Of a stretch of 7,719 bases of DNA, positions 1-6,684 are shown piece after piece. The DNA comes from an uncultured Phascolarctobacterium sp. (GTDB taxonomy: Bacteria > Bacillota > Negativicutes > Acidaminococcales > Acidaminococcaceae). A program made the translations under genes and the position numbers. The stretch is taken from NCBI GenBank assembly GCA_946002345.1, contig CAMFZA010000078.1:1-7719 (forward strand), written 5' to 3'. Each line of letters starts with the position of its first letter. The stretch's first letter is position 1. The notes under the pieces were generated by a model. That model was given only the letters and a program-made list of their open reading frames with translations, did not search any database and was not told where the DNA came from.

Positions 1-11
1 TGAGGCGTGAT

Positions 12-33
12 ATATAAATATTTTTAAAGGAGG
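12..33 (+). promoter_or_regulatory. Leader of the transporter gene: possible -10 box and strong ribosome binding site
   Basis: AAAGGAGG at 26-33 is a near-perfect Shine-Dalgarno sequence, 8 nt before the ATG at 42, and fixes that start. An AT-rich TATAAA at 13-18 could be a -10 element, but the matching -35 would lie outside the window, so the promoter part is weak. Bases 1-11 show nothing I can assign. Confidence 0.5.
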
Positions 34-41
34 AAGTCTCT

Positions 42-1316
42 ATGTCCCCAGCAATTAAATGTTTAATTCTGTTGGCTGTAATTGCGCTATTTTTCGTAAC
101 CGAACTTATTCCCCTTGCAGTTACTGCTACCGCTGGCGCTATTGCCTGTGGCCTGTTAGGCTTGATTCCCACTAAGCAAGTTTTTAGTGGCTTGTCTCAC
201 TCCACTGTAGTGCTCTTCGCCGGCATGTGTGTAGTCGGTGCGGCTATGTTCTACACCGGCTTGGCTCAAGCCATTGGTAACACCGTTGTTAAGATGGTAG
301 GCACTGGTGAAAACAGCCTGATGTTTGGCTTGATGGCTGTTGGTACCTGCTTATCCGCCGTTTTGTCCAACACTGGTACTGCTGCTTGCCTTTTGCCAGT
401 AGCATTAGGCATCTGCGCTTCTGCTAAGATCCCTGCTTCCCGTCAGCTGATGCCCTTGGCCTTCGCTTGCGGTTGGGGCGGCATTATCACTATGGTTGGC
501 ACTCCGCCTAATATTATCGCTACCGGTGCTTTAACTGCAGCTGGCTTAGAGCCCTTTGGCTTCTTCGAGTTTGCTTGGATCGGCATCCCCGTATCCATTG
601 CAGGTATGCTCTATATGATGTTTGTGGGCAAATATCTGCTGCCGAAGCAGGAATTGTCTGCTGACCAGGAAATTGAGCAGGAAATTGAAGCTAACGAAAC
701 ATCCAAGAACAAGATGATTATTTCCGGTGTTATTCTCCTTGCCGTAGTTTTGGTTATGGCTTTAGGTATCAAGGGTGTTACTCTGGAAATGGCAGCTGTT
801 ATTGGCGCACTGATTTGCGTACTTACCGGTTGCTTAACCGAAAAGCAAGCTTATGCTTCTATCGACTGGGTAACCATTTTCTTATTCGCAGGCATGATGC
901 CCGTCTCCTCCGCAATGGATAAGACTGGCGCCGGTAAACTCATCGCTCCGCGGACTCTCAGCTTGATGGGCGGTACACCTTCTCGGCAGGCTGTAACCGC
1001 AGTGCGCTTCATTCTGTCCTGCGGCCTGACCCAATTTATGTCAAACACAGCTTCTGCAGCTTTGCTGTGCCCCATTGGCGTGGCTATTTCCAAGCAATTG
1101 GGCGCTGACACGAAGGCAGTTCTGATGGCAATTGCGGTTGCAGCCTCCTGCGCTTTTGCAACTCCTGTTGGCACACCTCCTAATACTCTGGTATTGGGCC
1201 CCGGTGGCTACAAATTTATGGATTATGTTAAGGCCGGCACTGGCTTAGTATTGGTAGCCTTTGTGGTATCCTTGGTGGTTATTCCCATGGTATGGCCGTT
1301 CTTCCCCGGTAAGTAA
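42..1316 (+). CDS. SLC13/DASS family anion:sodium symporter (probable di/tricarboxylate permease)
   Basis: A 424-residue, highly hydrophobic inner-membrane protein with the two-fold inverted repeat of the DASS (divalent anion:Na+ symporter) family. Each half carries the family's Ser-Asn-Thr substrate/Na+ site: SNTGTAA at residues 109-115 and SNTASAA at 334-340. Each SNT is followed by a GTPPN loop (153-157 and 377-381). A hydrophilic, Glu-rich stretch around 201-224 is the probable cytoplasmic linker between the halves. The length is slightly below that of characterised members (about 460 for VcINDY), but both ends look complete. Known family substrates are succinate, malate, fumarate, citrate and sometimes sulfate; the exact substrate cannot be read from the sequence. 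If the host is a succinate-using Negativicute, dicarboxylate uptake is an attractive guess. The gene is followed by its own terminator, so it is transcriptionally separate from the downstream operon. Confidence 0.9.
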   Translation: MSPAIKCLILLAVIALFFVTELIPLAVTATAGAIACGLLGLIPTKQVFSGLSHSTVVLFAGMCVVGAAMFYTGLAQAIGNTVVKMVGTGENSLMFGLMAVGTCLSAVLSNTGTAACLLPVALGICASAKIPASRQLMPLAFACGWGGIITMVGTPPNIIATGALTAAGLEPFGFFEFAWIGIPVSIAGMLYMMFVGKYLLPKQELSADQEIEQEIEANETSKNKMIISGVILLAVVLVMALGIKGVTLEMAAVIGALICVLTGCLTEKQAYASIDWVTIFLFAGMMPVSSAMDKTGAGKLIAPRTLSLMGGTPSRQAVTAVRFILSCGLTQFMSNTASAALLCPIGVAISKQLGADTKAVLMAIAVAASCAFATPVGTPPNTLVLGPGGYKFMDYVKAGTGLVLVAFVVSLVVIPMVWPFFPGK

Positions 1317-1364
1317 ATCCCGTATCTGACGCACTATCCAAGATTTAGTAGTTAGTAGTGTTTT

Positions 1365-1403
1365 AAGCCTGTCACTTAAGTGTGGCAGGCTTTTTACTTT
1401 TTT
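1365..1403 (+). terminator. Rho-independent terminator after the transporter gene
   Basis: An inverted repeat pairs AGCCTGTCAC (1366-1375) with GTGGCAGGCT (1382-1391) across a six-base loop, with one T-G wobble, and an outer A-T pair can extend it. The stem is followed by TTTTT, then AC, then six more T. It lies 48 nt after the stop of the transporter gene and isolates it from acpS. The rest of the 1317-1495 gap holds only this terminator and the promoter and ribosome binding site of the next operon. Confidence 0.9.
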
Positions 1404-1431
1404 GTGAAATATGCTGACAAAAAAAGGATTT

Positions 1432-1460
1432 TTGCTTAAAGTGGAAGAATAAATTATAGT
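1432..1460 (+). promoter_or_regulatory. Candidate sigma-A-type promoter for the acpS operon
   Basis: TTGCTT (1432-1437, three of six matches to TTGACA) and TATAGT (1455-1460, five of six matches to TATAAT) are separated by exactly 17 bases. The pair sits between the upstream terminator and acpS, where a promoter is needed. A stray CTGACA at 1414-1419 is too far from this -10 box. The call rests on position and consensus only. Confidence 0.5.
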
Positions 1461-1481
1461 TACGAATCAAGTTTAATTCGC

Positions 1482-1489
1482 AAAGGAGG
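1482..1489 (+). promoter_or_regulatory. Shine-Dalgarno that decides the acpS start
   Basis: AAAGGAGG directly abuts an in-frame ATG at 1490, leaving no spacer, but lies 6 nt before a second in-frame ATG at 1496. The normal spacing argues for the second ATG, which also gives the usual short AcpS N-terminus. Confidence 0.75.
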
Positions 1490-1495
1490 ATGACC

Positions 1496-1867
1496 ATGCT
1501 GCTTGGCGTCGGTTGTGATGTGATAGAAATTGCCCGGGTTCAGAAGGCTATAGCCAAACAGGCCTTTTTGGAGCGTGTCTTTGCTCCGGAGGAAATTGCT
1601 TATTGCCAAGGTCGAGGTAAGCAGGCTGCTGCTAGCTTTGCTGCTCGTTTCGCTGCCAAGGAAGCAGTGCTCAAGGCTTTGGGCACGGGCTTGCGCGGTG
1701 GTGAATTAACAGAAATTGTAGTAAGCAATGATGCTTTGGGCAAGCCCAGCGTACAGCTTTTTGGCTATCATGGACAATTAGCCAGTAAGCTGGGCGTCAA
1801 AAATATACTGCTTAGCATGAGCCACAGCCGGGAAATGGCCTTGGCCTATGTAGTAATGGAGGGATAA
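1496..1867 (+). CDS. acpS: Holo-[acyl-carrier-protein] synthase
   Basis: This enzyme transfers 4'-phosphopantetheine from coenzyme A to a serine of apo-ACP, activating fatty-acid synthesis in the cytoplasm. The 123-residue product matches the short AcpS class in size. It begins with the family pattern GVGCDVIEIARV (Asp8, Mg2+ binding) and has RFAAKEAVLKALGTG at 51-65 (Glu56, second metal ligand; Lys55 nearby). It ends with the SMSHSREMALAYV strand (108-120). The start at 1496 is preferred over an ATG six bases upstream because of Shine-Dalgarno spacing. It is the first gene of the operon. Its last codons contain the GGAGGG that serves as ribosome binding site for nnr, only two bases separate the two genes, and translational coupling is likely. 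acpS next to nnr is a common pairing in Firmicutes. Confidence 0.95.
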   Translation: MLLGVGCDVIEIARVQKAIAKQAFLERVFAPEEIAYCQGRGKQAAASFAARFAAKEAVLKALGTGLRGGELTEIVVSNDALGKPSVQLFGYHGQLASKLGVKNILLSMSHSREMALAYVVMEG

Positions 1868-1869
1868 TT

Positions 1870-3528
1870 ATGAAGCTTGTAACAGCACAGGAAATGAAGG
1901 ATATAGATAAGCTAGCCACGGAAAAATACGGTGTACCGAGCATTCTTCTTATGGATGCGGCAGCTAAGGTTGTGGCTGACGAGGTAGCTAGTATTTTAGG
2001 CGAATGCTTGGTAGCAAAAAGTGATGATAATGAGAATACTATAAATGCTTTTGGTTGCGCAGACTCGGTTGGCGATCAGCAACGGGGTAGGGTAGTAGTG
2101 CTTTGCGGTGGTGGTAACAACGGTGGTGACGGCTTCGGTACCGCTCGTTGGCTACATAGCTATGGCGTGCGCGTCAAGGTTTTTCTGATTGGTACTACCT
2201 CGGAAAAGATTAGCGGTGATGCAGCTCTGGAATTGGCCATGCTCAGGACAGAAGGCGTTGCTGTGAACGAGGTGATCAAGGAAGAGGACTGGTATAGCGT
2301 GGAGTTAGCTATAGAGCGTGCTACCGTTGTGGTGGATGCAATTTTAGGGACAGGATTCAGCGGTGAGCTACGACCTGCAGCCAAACGGGCCTGCCAGCTG
2401 ATAAATCAGTTAGCAGAGCATGTGGTAGCTGTGGATATTCCTACCGGTGTTAATGCTGATGACGGCTCCTCCTGTTCTGAGGCCGTTAAGGCGGAAACTA
2501 CCGTTACTATGGCTTTGCCAAAAATAGGCATGCTGCTATATCCGGGCAAGCATCATTGTGGTTCCGTTTTGGTGGCCAATATCGGTATGCCAACCAAGCT
2601 TGTGAACGAGTATGCCAGCCAAAAATATCAGATTACCGAGGCAATGGTGCAGCGGCTGCTTCCCCTGCGTGCTGAGGATGCCCATAAGGGTGATGCCGGG
2701 CGTGTAGTCATCTGTGCCGGTAGTCCCGGCTATACCGGTGCTGCAGCCTTGTGCGGTAATGCAGCTGTGAAGGCTGGTGCAGGCCTAGTGTCACTGCTTA
2801 CTCCCTTGGCCAGTCGTGAGGTTTTGGCCGTAAAGCTCACAGAGGTCATGGTGCACGGCCTTTTAGAGCGGATGCCCGGTGTGCTGGGCAGCGCTGCTAC
2901 TAATGATGTTCTGACCCGTGCCGATGTGGCCGATGTGTTGGCCATCGGACCGGGGCTTGGCTTAGCCGACAGTACCCAACAAACAATACGGGATATTTTG
3001 GCTAAGGTGCAGGTGCCTGTGGTTATCGATGCGGATGCGTTGACAGCGCTGAAGGAGCACACGGAACTTTTGACCAAAATGGTAGCTCCCAAGGTGCTCA
3101 CTCCCCATGCGGGGGAAATGGCCCGTTTGACAGGCCTTCCTGTGGAAACCATCAATAGGCAGCGGCTAAATATTGCTCAAAAATATGCCAAGGAATGGCA
3201 GGCTGTGGTGGTGCTGAAGGGTGCGCCCACGGTGGTGGCCTGCCCGGACGGCACTGTATATGTAAACAGCACTGGAACCAAGGCCTTGGCTACCGGTGGC
3301 AGTGGGGATGTGCTCACGGGCATTATTGCCGGCTTAGCTGCGCAAGGAATTTCCCTGGCTGAAGCCGCAGTCTGTGGCGTTTATCTGCATGGCTTGGCAG
3401 GTAGCCTGGCTTGTAAAGATGTGGGCTTGGGTGCAGATGAAATAGCCTATTATTTGGAGGATGCGCGAGAAATAGTTAAAAATGAAGCAGCTTGTGTTTG
3501 CTCTTATAGGGAAATAGTGTTAAAATAA
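1870..3528 (+). CDS. nnr: Bifunctional NAD(P)H-hydrate epimerase / ADP-dependent NAD(P)H-hydrate dehydratase
   Basis: A metabolite-repair enzyme of 552 residues: it epimerises damaged NADHX/NADPHX and dehydrates the S form back to NAD(P)H using ADP. The N-terminal YjeF_N domain (about 1-250) shows the Rossmann-like GGGNNGGDGFGTARW motif (80-94), VVDAILGTG with the candidate catalytic Asp156, and VAVDIPTGVNADDG (187-199). The C-terminal ribokinase-like dehydratase domain (about 255-540) shows KGDAGRVVICAGS (273-285), GPGLG (360-364), VIDADALTAL (385-394), LTPHAGEMARL (410-420), VLKGAPTVV (448-456) and the catalytic ATGGSGDVLTGI (474-485, Asp480). Residues about 48-73 form a polar, Asp/Asn-rich insert just before the first Rossmann strand, longer than I expect for the family. 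The ribosome binding site GGAGGG (1858-1863) is inside the end of acpS. Confidence 0.95.
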   Translation: MKLVTAQEMKDIDKLATEKYGVPSILLMDAAAKVVADEVASILGECLVAKSDDNENTINAFGCADSVGDQQRGRVVVLCGGGNNGGDGFGTARWLHSYGVRVKVFLIGTTSEKISGDAALELAMLRTEGVAVNEVIKEEDWYSVELAIERATVVVDAILGTGFSGELRPAAKRACQLINQLAEHVVAVDIPTGVNADDGSSCSEAVKAETTVTMALPKIGMLLYPGKHHCGSVLVANIGMPTKLVNEYASQKYQITEAMVQRLLPLRAEDAHKGDAGRVVICAGSPGYTGAAALCGNAAVKAGAGLVSLLTPLASREVLAVKLTEVMVHGLLERMPGVLGSAATNDVLTRADVADVLAIGPGLGLADSTQQTIRDILAKVQVPVVIDADALTALKEHTELLTKMVAPKVLTPHAGEMARLTGLPVETINRQRLNIAQKYAKEWQAVVVLKGAPTVVACPDGTVYVNSTGTKALATGGSGDVLTGIIAGLAAQGISLAEAAVCGVYLHGLAGSLACKDVGLGADEIAYYLEDAREIVKNEAACVCSYREIVLK

Positions 3529-3564
3529 AATGTTAGCTTTTATTTGTTATTCATTTCGAAGCGG

Positions 3565-3572
3565 AAGAGGTG
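3565..3572 (+). promoter_or_regulatory. Shine-Dalgarno supporting a GTG start for the amidase
   Basis: AAGAGGTG lies 5 nt before GTG 3578. The frame is open back to an ATG at 3530, but that ATG follows the nnr stop by one base and has no Shine-Dalgarno; starting there would put 16 unlikely residues ahead of a normal signal peptide. Confidence 0.7.
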
Positions 3573-3577
3573 GCGCT

Positions 3578-4969
3578 GTGCGTAAATTATTTCTGTTGGC
3601 CCTGACAGTCTGTATGCTGCTTGGAACAGCTGTGGCTCAAGCGGCCCAGATTACCGATGTCAAATGGGGTGTGGATAAGAGCAATGTGCTGCGTTTAGTG
3701 GTAGATATTACGGATACCGCTGGTTATTCAGTGGAGTTGGCTGGTTCTAAGCTGAAGCTGACAGTGAATGCTAAGGCGGCAGGACAGGTGCCTAAGGTGA
3801 AAAAAATAAAGAGTACTCTTGCCGATGAGTTACGCGTGGTGGATGGAGGAAGCTTCACGGAGGTGCATTTGCCTCTAAATCGGCAGATTGCCAGTAGTGA
3901 TTATCGGGCCTTTGTGTTGAAAAAAGACCCTCAAACTGGGCGTCCCTTTAGAGTAGTGCTGGATATAACAGCTGACAAAACTACGGGAGTGGTGAATAAT
4001 GGTGCTGTTTCTTCCAGCAAGGCTACCACTAAGCCAAGTACAGGCACCACAGGAAAGAGTGCTGCCACTGTATCTTCAGGTAGAACCAATGGTGGTACTG
4101 CTCAAGTAAGCAATAAGCCTGTGGTTGGCTCTCGTCCGGTGAAAAGTTCTGCTAATGAGGGTAAAGCACCCACTGGCACCAGCGAAGCGAAGGTGGTCAA
4201 GGCTGGCTCCAGCAGTACCAGCGAGCCGAAGGTGGTCAAGGCTGGCTCCAGTAGCACCAGCGAGCCGAAGGTGGTGAAGGTTGGTTCTAGCAGCACTAGC
4301 GAATCCAAGGCTAATGTGAAGACTGACAAAAATTCCACGGCTACCAAGGAAGAGTTACCCTTAGCCATTAAGGCCAAGACAAAATTCCGAACCGGCGGTG
4401 GCATCAAGGGCAAGATTATTACTCTGGACCCGGGTCATGGTGGTAGTGACCCAGGTGCTATTGGTGCCAGCGGTCTTAAGGAAAAGCAAATCACTCTGGA
4501 AATTAGCATGCGGGTGAAGGAACTTTTGGAAAAAGAGGGCGCCAAGGTTTATATGACCCGTACTACGGATAAGGATGTATATGGTCCTAATGCCAGCGAC
4601 AGAGCTGAATTGCAGGCCAGAGTCAATGTGGCAGAAAAATACAATTCTGACCTCTTCGTTAGCCTGCACATCAATTCCTCTGTGAATAAAAGCGTGGGTG
4701 GTTTTTCCAGCTATTATTATCCTAAAACCGCAAATCAATCGCACCTAGCCAACGCTATACAGGATAAAATAGATAATAATTTTGCCGAAGATAATTTGGG
4801 CGTGCGCCAAGCGAATTTAAATGTAGTAAAGCGCTGCAGTATGCCTGCAACACTTTTGGAAATGTGCTTTATTTCCAACCCCAAAGAGGAAAAGCTCATG
4901 AAGAGCAGATGGTTCCAAAAGAAAACCGCGCGCCTGATTGTTGAGGGCGTGGAAAATTATTTTGATTAA
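3578..4969 (+). CDS. Secreted N-acetylmuramoyl-L-alanine amidase, AMIN + Amidase_3 domains
   Basis: A peptidoglycan hydrolase that cuts the bond between N-acetylmuramic acid and L-alanine, acting outside the cytoplasmic membrane and typically in daughter-cell separation. From the preferred GTG start it has 463 residues. Residues 1-22 (MRKLFLL...AVAQA) are a signal peptide with a probable cut near AQA-AQ. Residues about 24-133 resemble an AMIN domain, which targets amidases to septal peptidoglycan. Residues about 135-275 are a low-complexity Ser/Thr/Lys/Gly linker with tandem repeats. The Amidase_3 domain follows to the end: LDPGHGGSDPGA (His287, Zn), Glu302 in LKEKQITLE (Zn), SLHIN (His364, Zn) and TLLEMCFISNPKEE with the expected catalytic Glu428. 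All four key residues are present, so it should be active. An ATG at 3530 is the alternative start. The gene lies between nnr and a GerMN lipoprotein gene. It resembles AmiC/AmiB/CwlD-type proteins, but I do not assign one name. Confidence 0.92.
   Translation: MRKLFLLALTVCMLLGTAVAQAAQITDVKWGVDKSNVLRLVVDITDTAGYSVELAGSKLKLTVNAKAAGQVPKVKKIKSTLADELRVVDGGSFTEVHLPLNRQIASSDYRAFVLKKDPQTGRPFRVVLDITADKTTGVVNNGAVSSSKATTKPSTGTTGKSAATVSSGRTNGGTAQVSNKPVVGSRPVKSSANEGKAPTGTSEAKVVKAGSSSTSEPKVVKAGSSSTSEPKVVKVGSSSTSESKANVKTDKNSTATKEELPLAIKAKTKFRTGGGIKGKIITLDPGHGGSDPGAIGASGLKEKQITLEISMRVKELLEKEGAKVYMTRTTDKDVYGPNASDRAELQARVNVAEKYNSDLFVSLHINSSVNKSVGGFSSYYYPKTANQSHLANAIQDKIDNNFAEDNLGVRQANLNVVKRCSMPATLLEMCFISNPKEEKLMKSRWFQKKTARLIVEGVENYFD
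4181..4297 (+). repeat. Three 39-bp in-frame tandem repeats in the amidase linker
   Basis: Three consecutive 39-base units (4181-4219, 4220-4258, 4259-4297) encode SEAKVVKAGSSST, SEPKVVKAGSSST and SEPKVVKVGSSST. A decayed fourth copy starts at 4298 (SESKANVK...). The first two units are nearly identical in DNA, while the third carries several changes, suggesting recent duplication. The 13-residue, basic and Ser-rich unit lies between the AMIN and catalytic domains, where it probably acts as a flexible, possibly wall-binding spacer. Copy number could vary between strains without breaking the frame. Confidence 0.9.
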
Positions 4970-4987
4970 GCAACGGAGGCAGTATTT

Positions 4988-5515
4988 ATGAAAAGGTTAG
5001 TTTTACTCATGCTGCTTATCTGTGCAGTCATGATGAATGGTTGTGATTTCGGTAGCAAGGAGCCGGTAAAGCCGGTGGAGCCGCCTAAGCAGGAAATTAA
5101 GCAGCAAAGCTTTATCGTTTATCGCGCTGCCGCTGATGGCAGGGAAAAGCTCCTGCCTGAAAAATTTACAATAAATGATAATGGCAAGAGTGCGGCGGAG
5201 AATGCTTTGATTGCCTTGGTGAGCACCAAGCCCCAGGATGCCAGCATGGAGGATGTGTTTCCTATTGGCACCAAGGTTTTGAGCCTTAGGGTGGATGAAA
5301 AGGGCACTGCTTATGCGGATTTTTCCAAGGAGCTGACCAAAAAAGGTCAGGGCTCCTACGGTGAAATGATGATTTGCTATGCTATTGCCAATACCTTGAC
5401 GGAATTTCCTAACATTAAAAGAGTGCAAATTCTCGTTGAAGGCAAAAAGGTGACCACGCTTAATGGTCATATGGATGTGGAAGAGCCCTTGATTCGCAAT
5501 AAGGACTTTTTATAA
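4988..5515 (+). CDS. GerMN-domain lipoprotein
   Basis: A 175-residue probable lipoprotein. The N-terminus MKRLVLLMLLICAVMMNGC is a type II signal peptide with the lipidated residue at Cys19; the -3 position is Met rather than the usual Leu, so the lipobox is slightly atypical. A Pro/Lys-rich stalk (about 24-42) follows. A GerMN domain covers about 50-165: ENALIALV, FPIGTKVLSLRVDEKGTAYADFS, and the conserved GQGSYGEMMICYAIANTLTEFPNIKRVQILVEG region. GerMN was named from the B. subtilis spore germination/cortex protein GerM but also occurs in non-spore-formers near amidase genes. It has no known catalytic activity, and a role in peptidoglycan remodelling together with the adjacent amidase is inference. 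The start is supported by GGAGG (4975-4979), 8 nt upstream, in an 18-base gap after the amidase stop. Confidence 0.88.
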   Translation: MKRLVLLMLLICAVMMNGCDFGSKEPVKPVEPPKQEIKQQSFIVYRAAADGREKLLPEKFTINDNGKSAAENALIALVSTKPQDASMEDVFPIGTKVLSLRVDEKGTAYADFSKELTKKGQGSYGEMMICYAIANTLTEFPNIKRVQILVEGKKVTTLNGHMDVEEPLIRNKDFL

Positions 5516-5525
5516 GGAGAGCTTT

Positions 5526-5999
5526 ATGGAAAAATTTTTGGCGGATAGCAGTGCTACAGAGAAGCTGGGGCTTCTTTTAGGCAGACACCTTAAGGATGGG
5601 GATGTACTGTGCCTTAGCGGCGATTTAGGAGCTGGCAAGACCCTGCTAAGCCGTGGTATAGCTACCAGCCTAGGGGTGGAGCCGGAGTCTGAAACCAGCC
5701 CCACCATTGCCCTCATGAATGTGTAGCAGGGCAGTGAACTGGAGGTACGTCATTTCGATTTATATCGTCTTAATCGACCCGAGGAGCTGGAGGATATTGG
5801 CTTTGCGGAATACGCCGGCGGTGAGGGTGTGACCTTGATTGAATGGGCAGAGCTCTTTAGCGAGCAGCTGCCGGAGGAATATTTACAGGTAGTGCTGCGC
5901 CATGAGGGGGCAGGCCGCAGAGCAGTGCTGGAGGCTCATGGCCGGCGCTATGAGCAGCTGCTGGAGGAGGTAGAAAAAGATTCTTACTTTAGCCATTGA
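5526..5999 (+). pseudogene. tsaE: tsaE, t6A biosynthesis ATPase, interrupted by an in-frame TAG at 5724-5726
   Basis: TsaE is the ATPase that drives the TsaB-TsaD complex in making threonylcarbamoyladenosine (t6A) at position 37 of ANN-decoding tRNAs. Read from ATG 5526 to TGA 5997-5999 the frame spans 157 codons, the normal family length (153 in E. coli), but codon 67 is TAG. Before it lie the Walker A motif GDLGAGKT (32-39) and SPTIALMNV (58-66). After it, in the same frame, are QGSELEVRHFDLYRL with Asp78, then NRPEELEDIGFAEY (83-96) and VTLIEWAEL (102-110), all typical TsaE. Homologues have SPTF.L.N.Y here, so TAG replaces a Tyr codon and one base change (TAT or TAC to TAG) explains it. 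No restart codon is obvious after the stop; the 66-residue fragment lacks the HFDLYRL region and should not work. AAGGAG at 5514-5519 is a good ribosome binding site overlapping the upstream stop. It is either a sequence error or a true nonsense allele. Confidence 0.9.
5963..5970 (+). promoter_or_regulatory. Strong Shine-Dalgarno for tsaB, inside the end of tsaE
   Basis: GGAGGAGG lies 9 nt before an ATT at 5980, in the tsaB frame and at the expected family N-terminus. It is 42 nt before the nearest standard start codon (GTG 6013), far too distant to serve it. It is the main evidence that initiation was, or is, at 5980. Confidence 0.65.
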
Positions 6000-6684
6000 T
6001 ACTGCTACTAAGGTGTGCACAGTGGCCCTGTGCCGGGAGCAGGAGCTTTTGGCCGAATATACGATTAATATGGGCCTGACCCATTCTGAAGGGCTTTTGC
6101 CCCAGCTGGAGCAGCTTTTGGCTCGCACTGGGGTAAAAAAGCAGGAGATAGAGCTTTTGGCCGTGAGCATGGGACCGGGCTCCTTTACGGGTTTACGCAT
6201 TGGCCTTGCCACAGCGGAGGCTATGGCCTACGCCTGGCAATGCTGTTTGCACGGAGTAGATACCTTAAAGGCTTTAGCCTATAATATCCAACTGGAGGGG
6301 CTTGTTTTGTCCCCTGTGCTGGATGCCCAAAAGGGGATTGGTTTTCTGGGCTGGTCTTCGTCGCTGTGGGGTCTGCTGGTGGTGCTGGGGCCTGTGGGGG
6401 TAGTAACTGGTCGCGAAGCCTTAGAACGCATTGCTTTGCAGGGAATGCCTGCCTTGCTCCTGGGAGAGAGCGAACGCTTGGTAAAGAAAATACCCGAGGG
6501 ACTGCCCCATTGGCTGCAGGAAGCACCAACTGCGTTGCGCATGCCCAAAGCTAGCAGTGTGGCCTGGGCGGCCTTGGCTGAGTTTGATGCGGAGGCTGAC
6601 AAAAAAATCTTTGGCTTAGAGCCATACTATATCAGAAGATCAGAGGCAGAGGAACTGTGGGAGAAGAAGCAACAACAGCAATAA
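5980..6684 (+). CDS. tsaB: TsaB, t6A biosynthesis scaffold subunit (non-standard ATT start)
   Basis: TsaB is the catalytically inactive ASKHA-fold partner that stabilises TsaD and recruits TsaE for t6A synthesis in the cytoplasm. Homologues begin M..LAIDTAT; here the frame reads LTLAIDTATKVCTVALC directly after an ATT at 5980, which would give 234 residues (E. coli TsaB has 231). The first standard start, GTG 6013, would delete the conserved first strand and has no ribosome binding site. Upstream of ATT the frame closes at TAG 5971-5973. Core motifs are present: HSEGLLPQLEQLL, VSMGPGSFTGLRIGLATAEAMAY, GVDTLKAL, SPVLDAQKG. Right after DAQKG the usual VY..LY strand is replaced by IGFLGWSSSLWG in an A-free patch (6338-6401). 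The C-terminus EPYYIRRSEAEELWEKKQQQQ is otherwise normal. tsaB overlaps tsaE by 20 bases and rimI by 28. A single ATG-to-ATT change, a sequencing error or a genuine rare ATT start all fit. Confidence 0.85.
   Translation: MLTLAIDTATKVCTVALCREQELLAEYTINMGLTHSEGLLPQLEQLLARTGVKKQEIELLAVSMGPGSFTGLRIGLATAEAMAYAWQCCLHGVDTLKALAYNIQLEGLVLSPVLDAQKGIGFLGWSSSLWGLLVVLGPVGVVTGREALERIALQGMPALLLGESERLVKKIPEGLPHWLQEAPTALRMPKASSVAWAALAEFDAEADKKIFGLEPYYIRRSEAEELWEKKQQQQ

Noticed and set aside
851..1174. Reverse-strand open frame of 107 codons inside the transporter gene
   Set aside because: It is the antisense of a strongly conserved membrane protein, has no recognisable domain and no visible ribosome binding site. 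The same applies to the reverse frames at 2160-2384, 2730-3155, 4102-4413, 4361-4744, 5003-5470, 5883-6212, 6221-6602 and 7153-7359.
1490..1495. Earlier ATG as the start of acpS
   Set aside because: It directly touches the Shine-Dalgarno with no spacer; ATG 1496 has proper spacing and gives the standard N-terminus.
4181..4310. CRISPR-like array
   Set aside because: The repeats are directly adjacent, have no spacers, and stay in frame within a low-complexity protein linker.
6366..6554. Forward open frame of 62 codons overlapping tsaB
   Set aside because: It is Gly/Ala-rich, lies out of frame within the G/T-rich patch of tsaB and has no homology I recognise; a composition effect.
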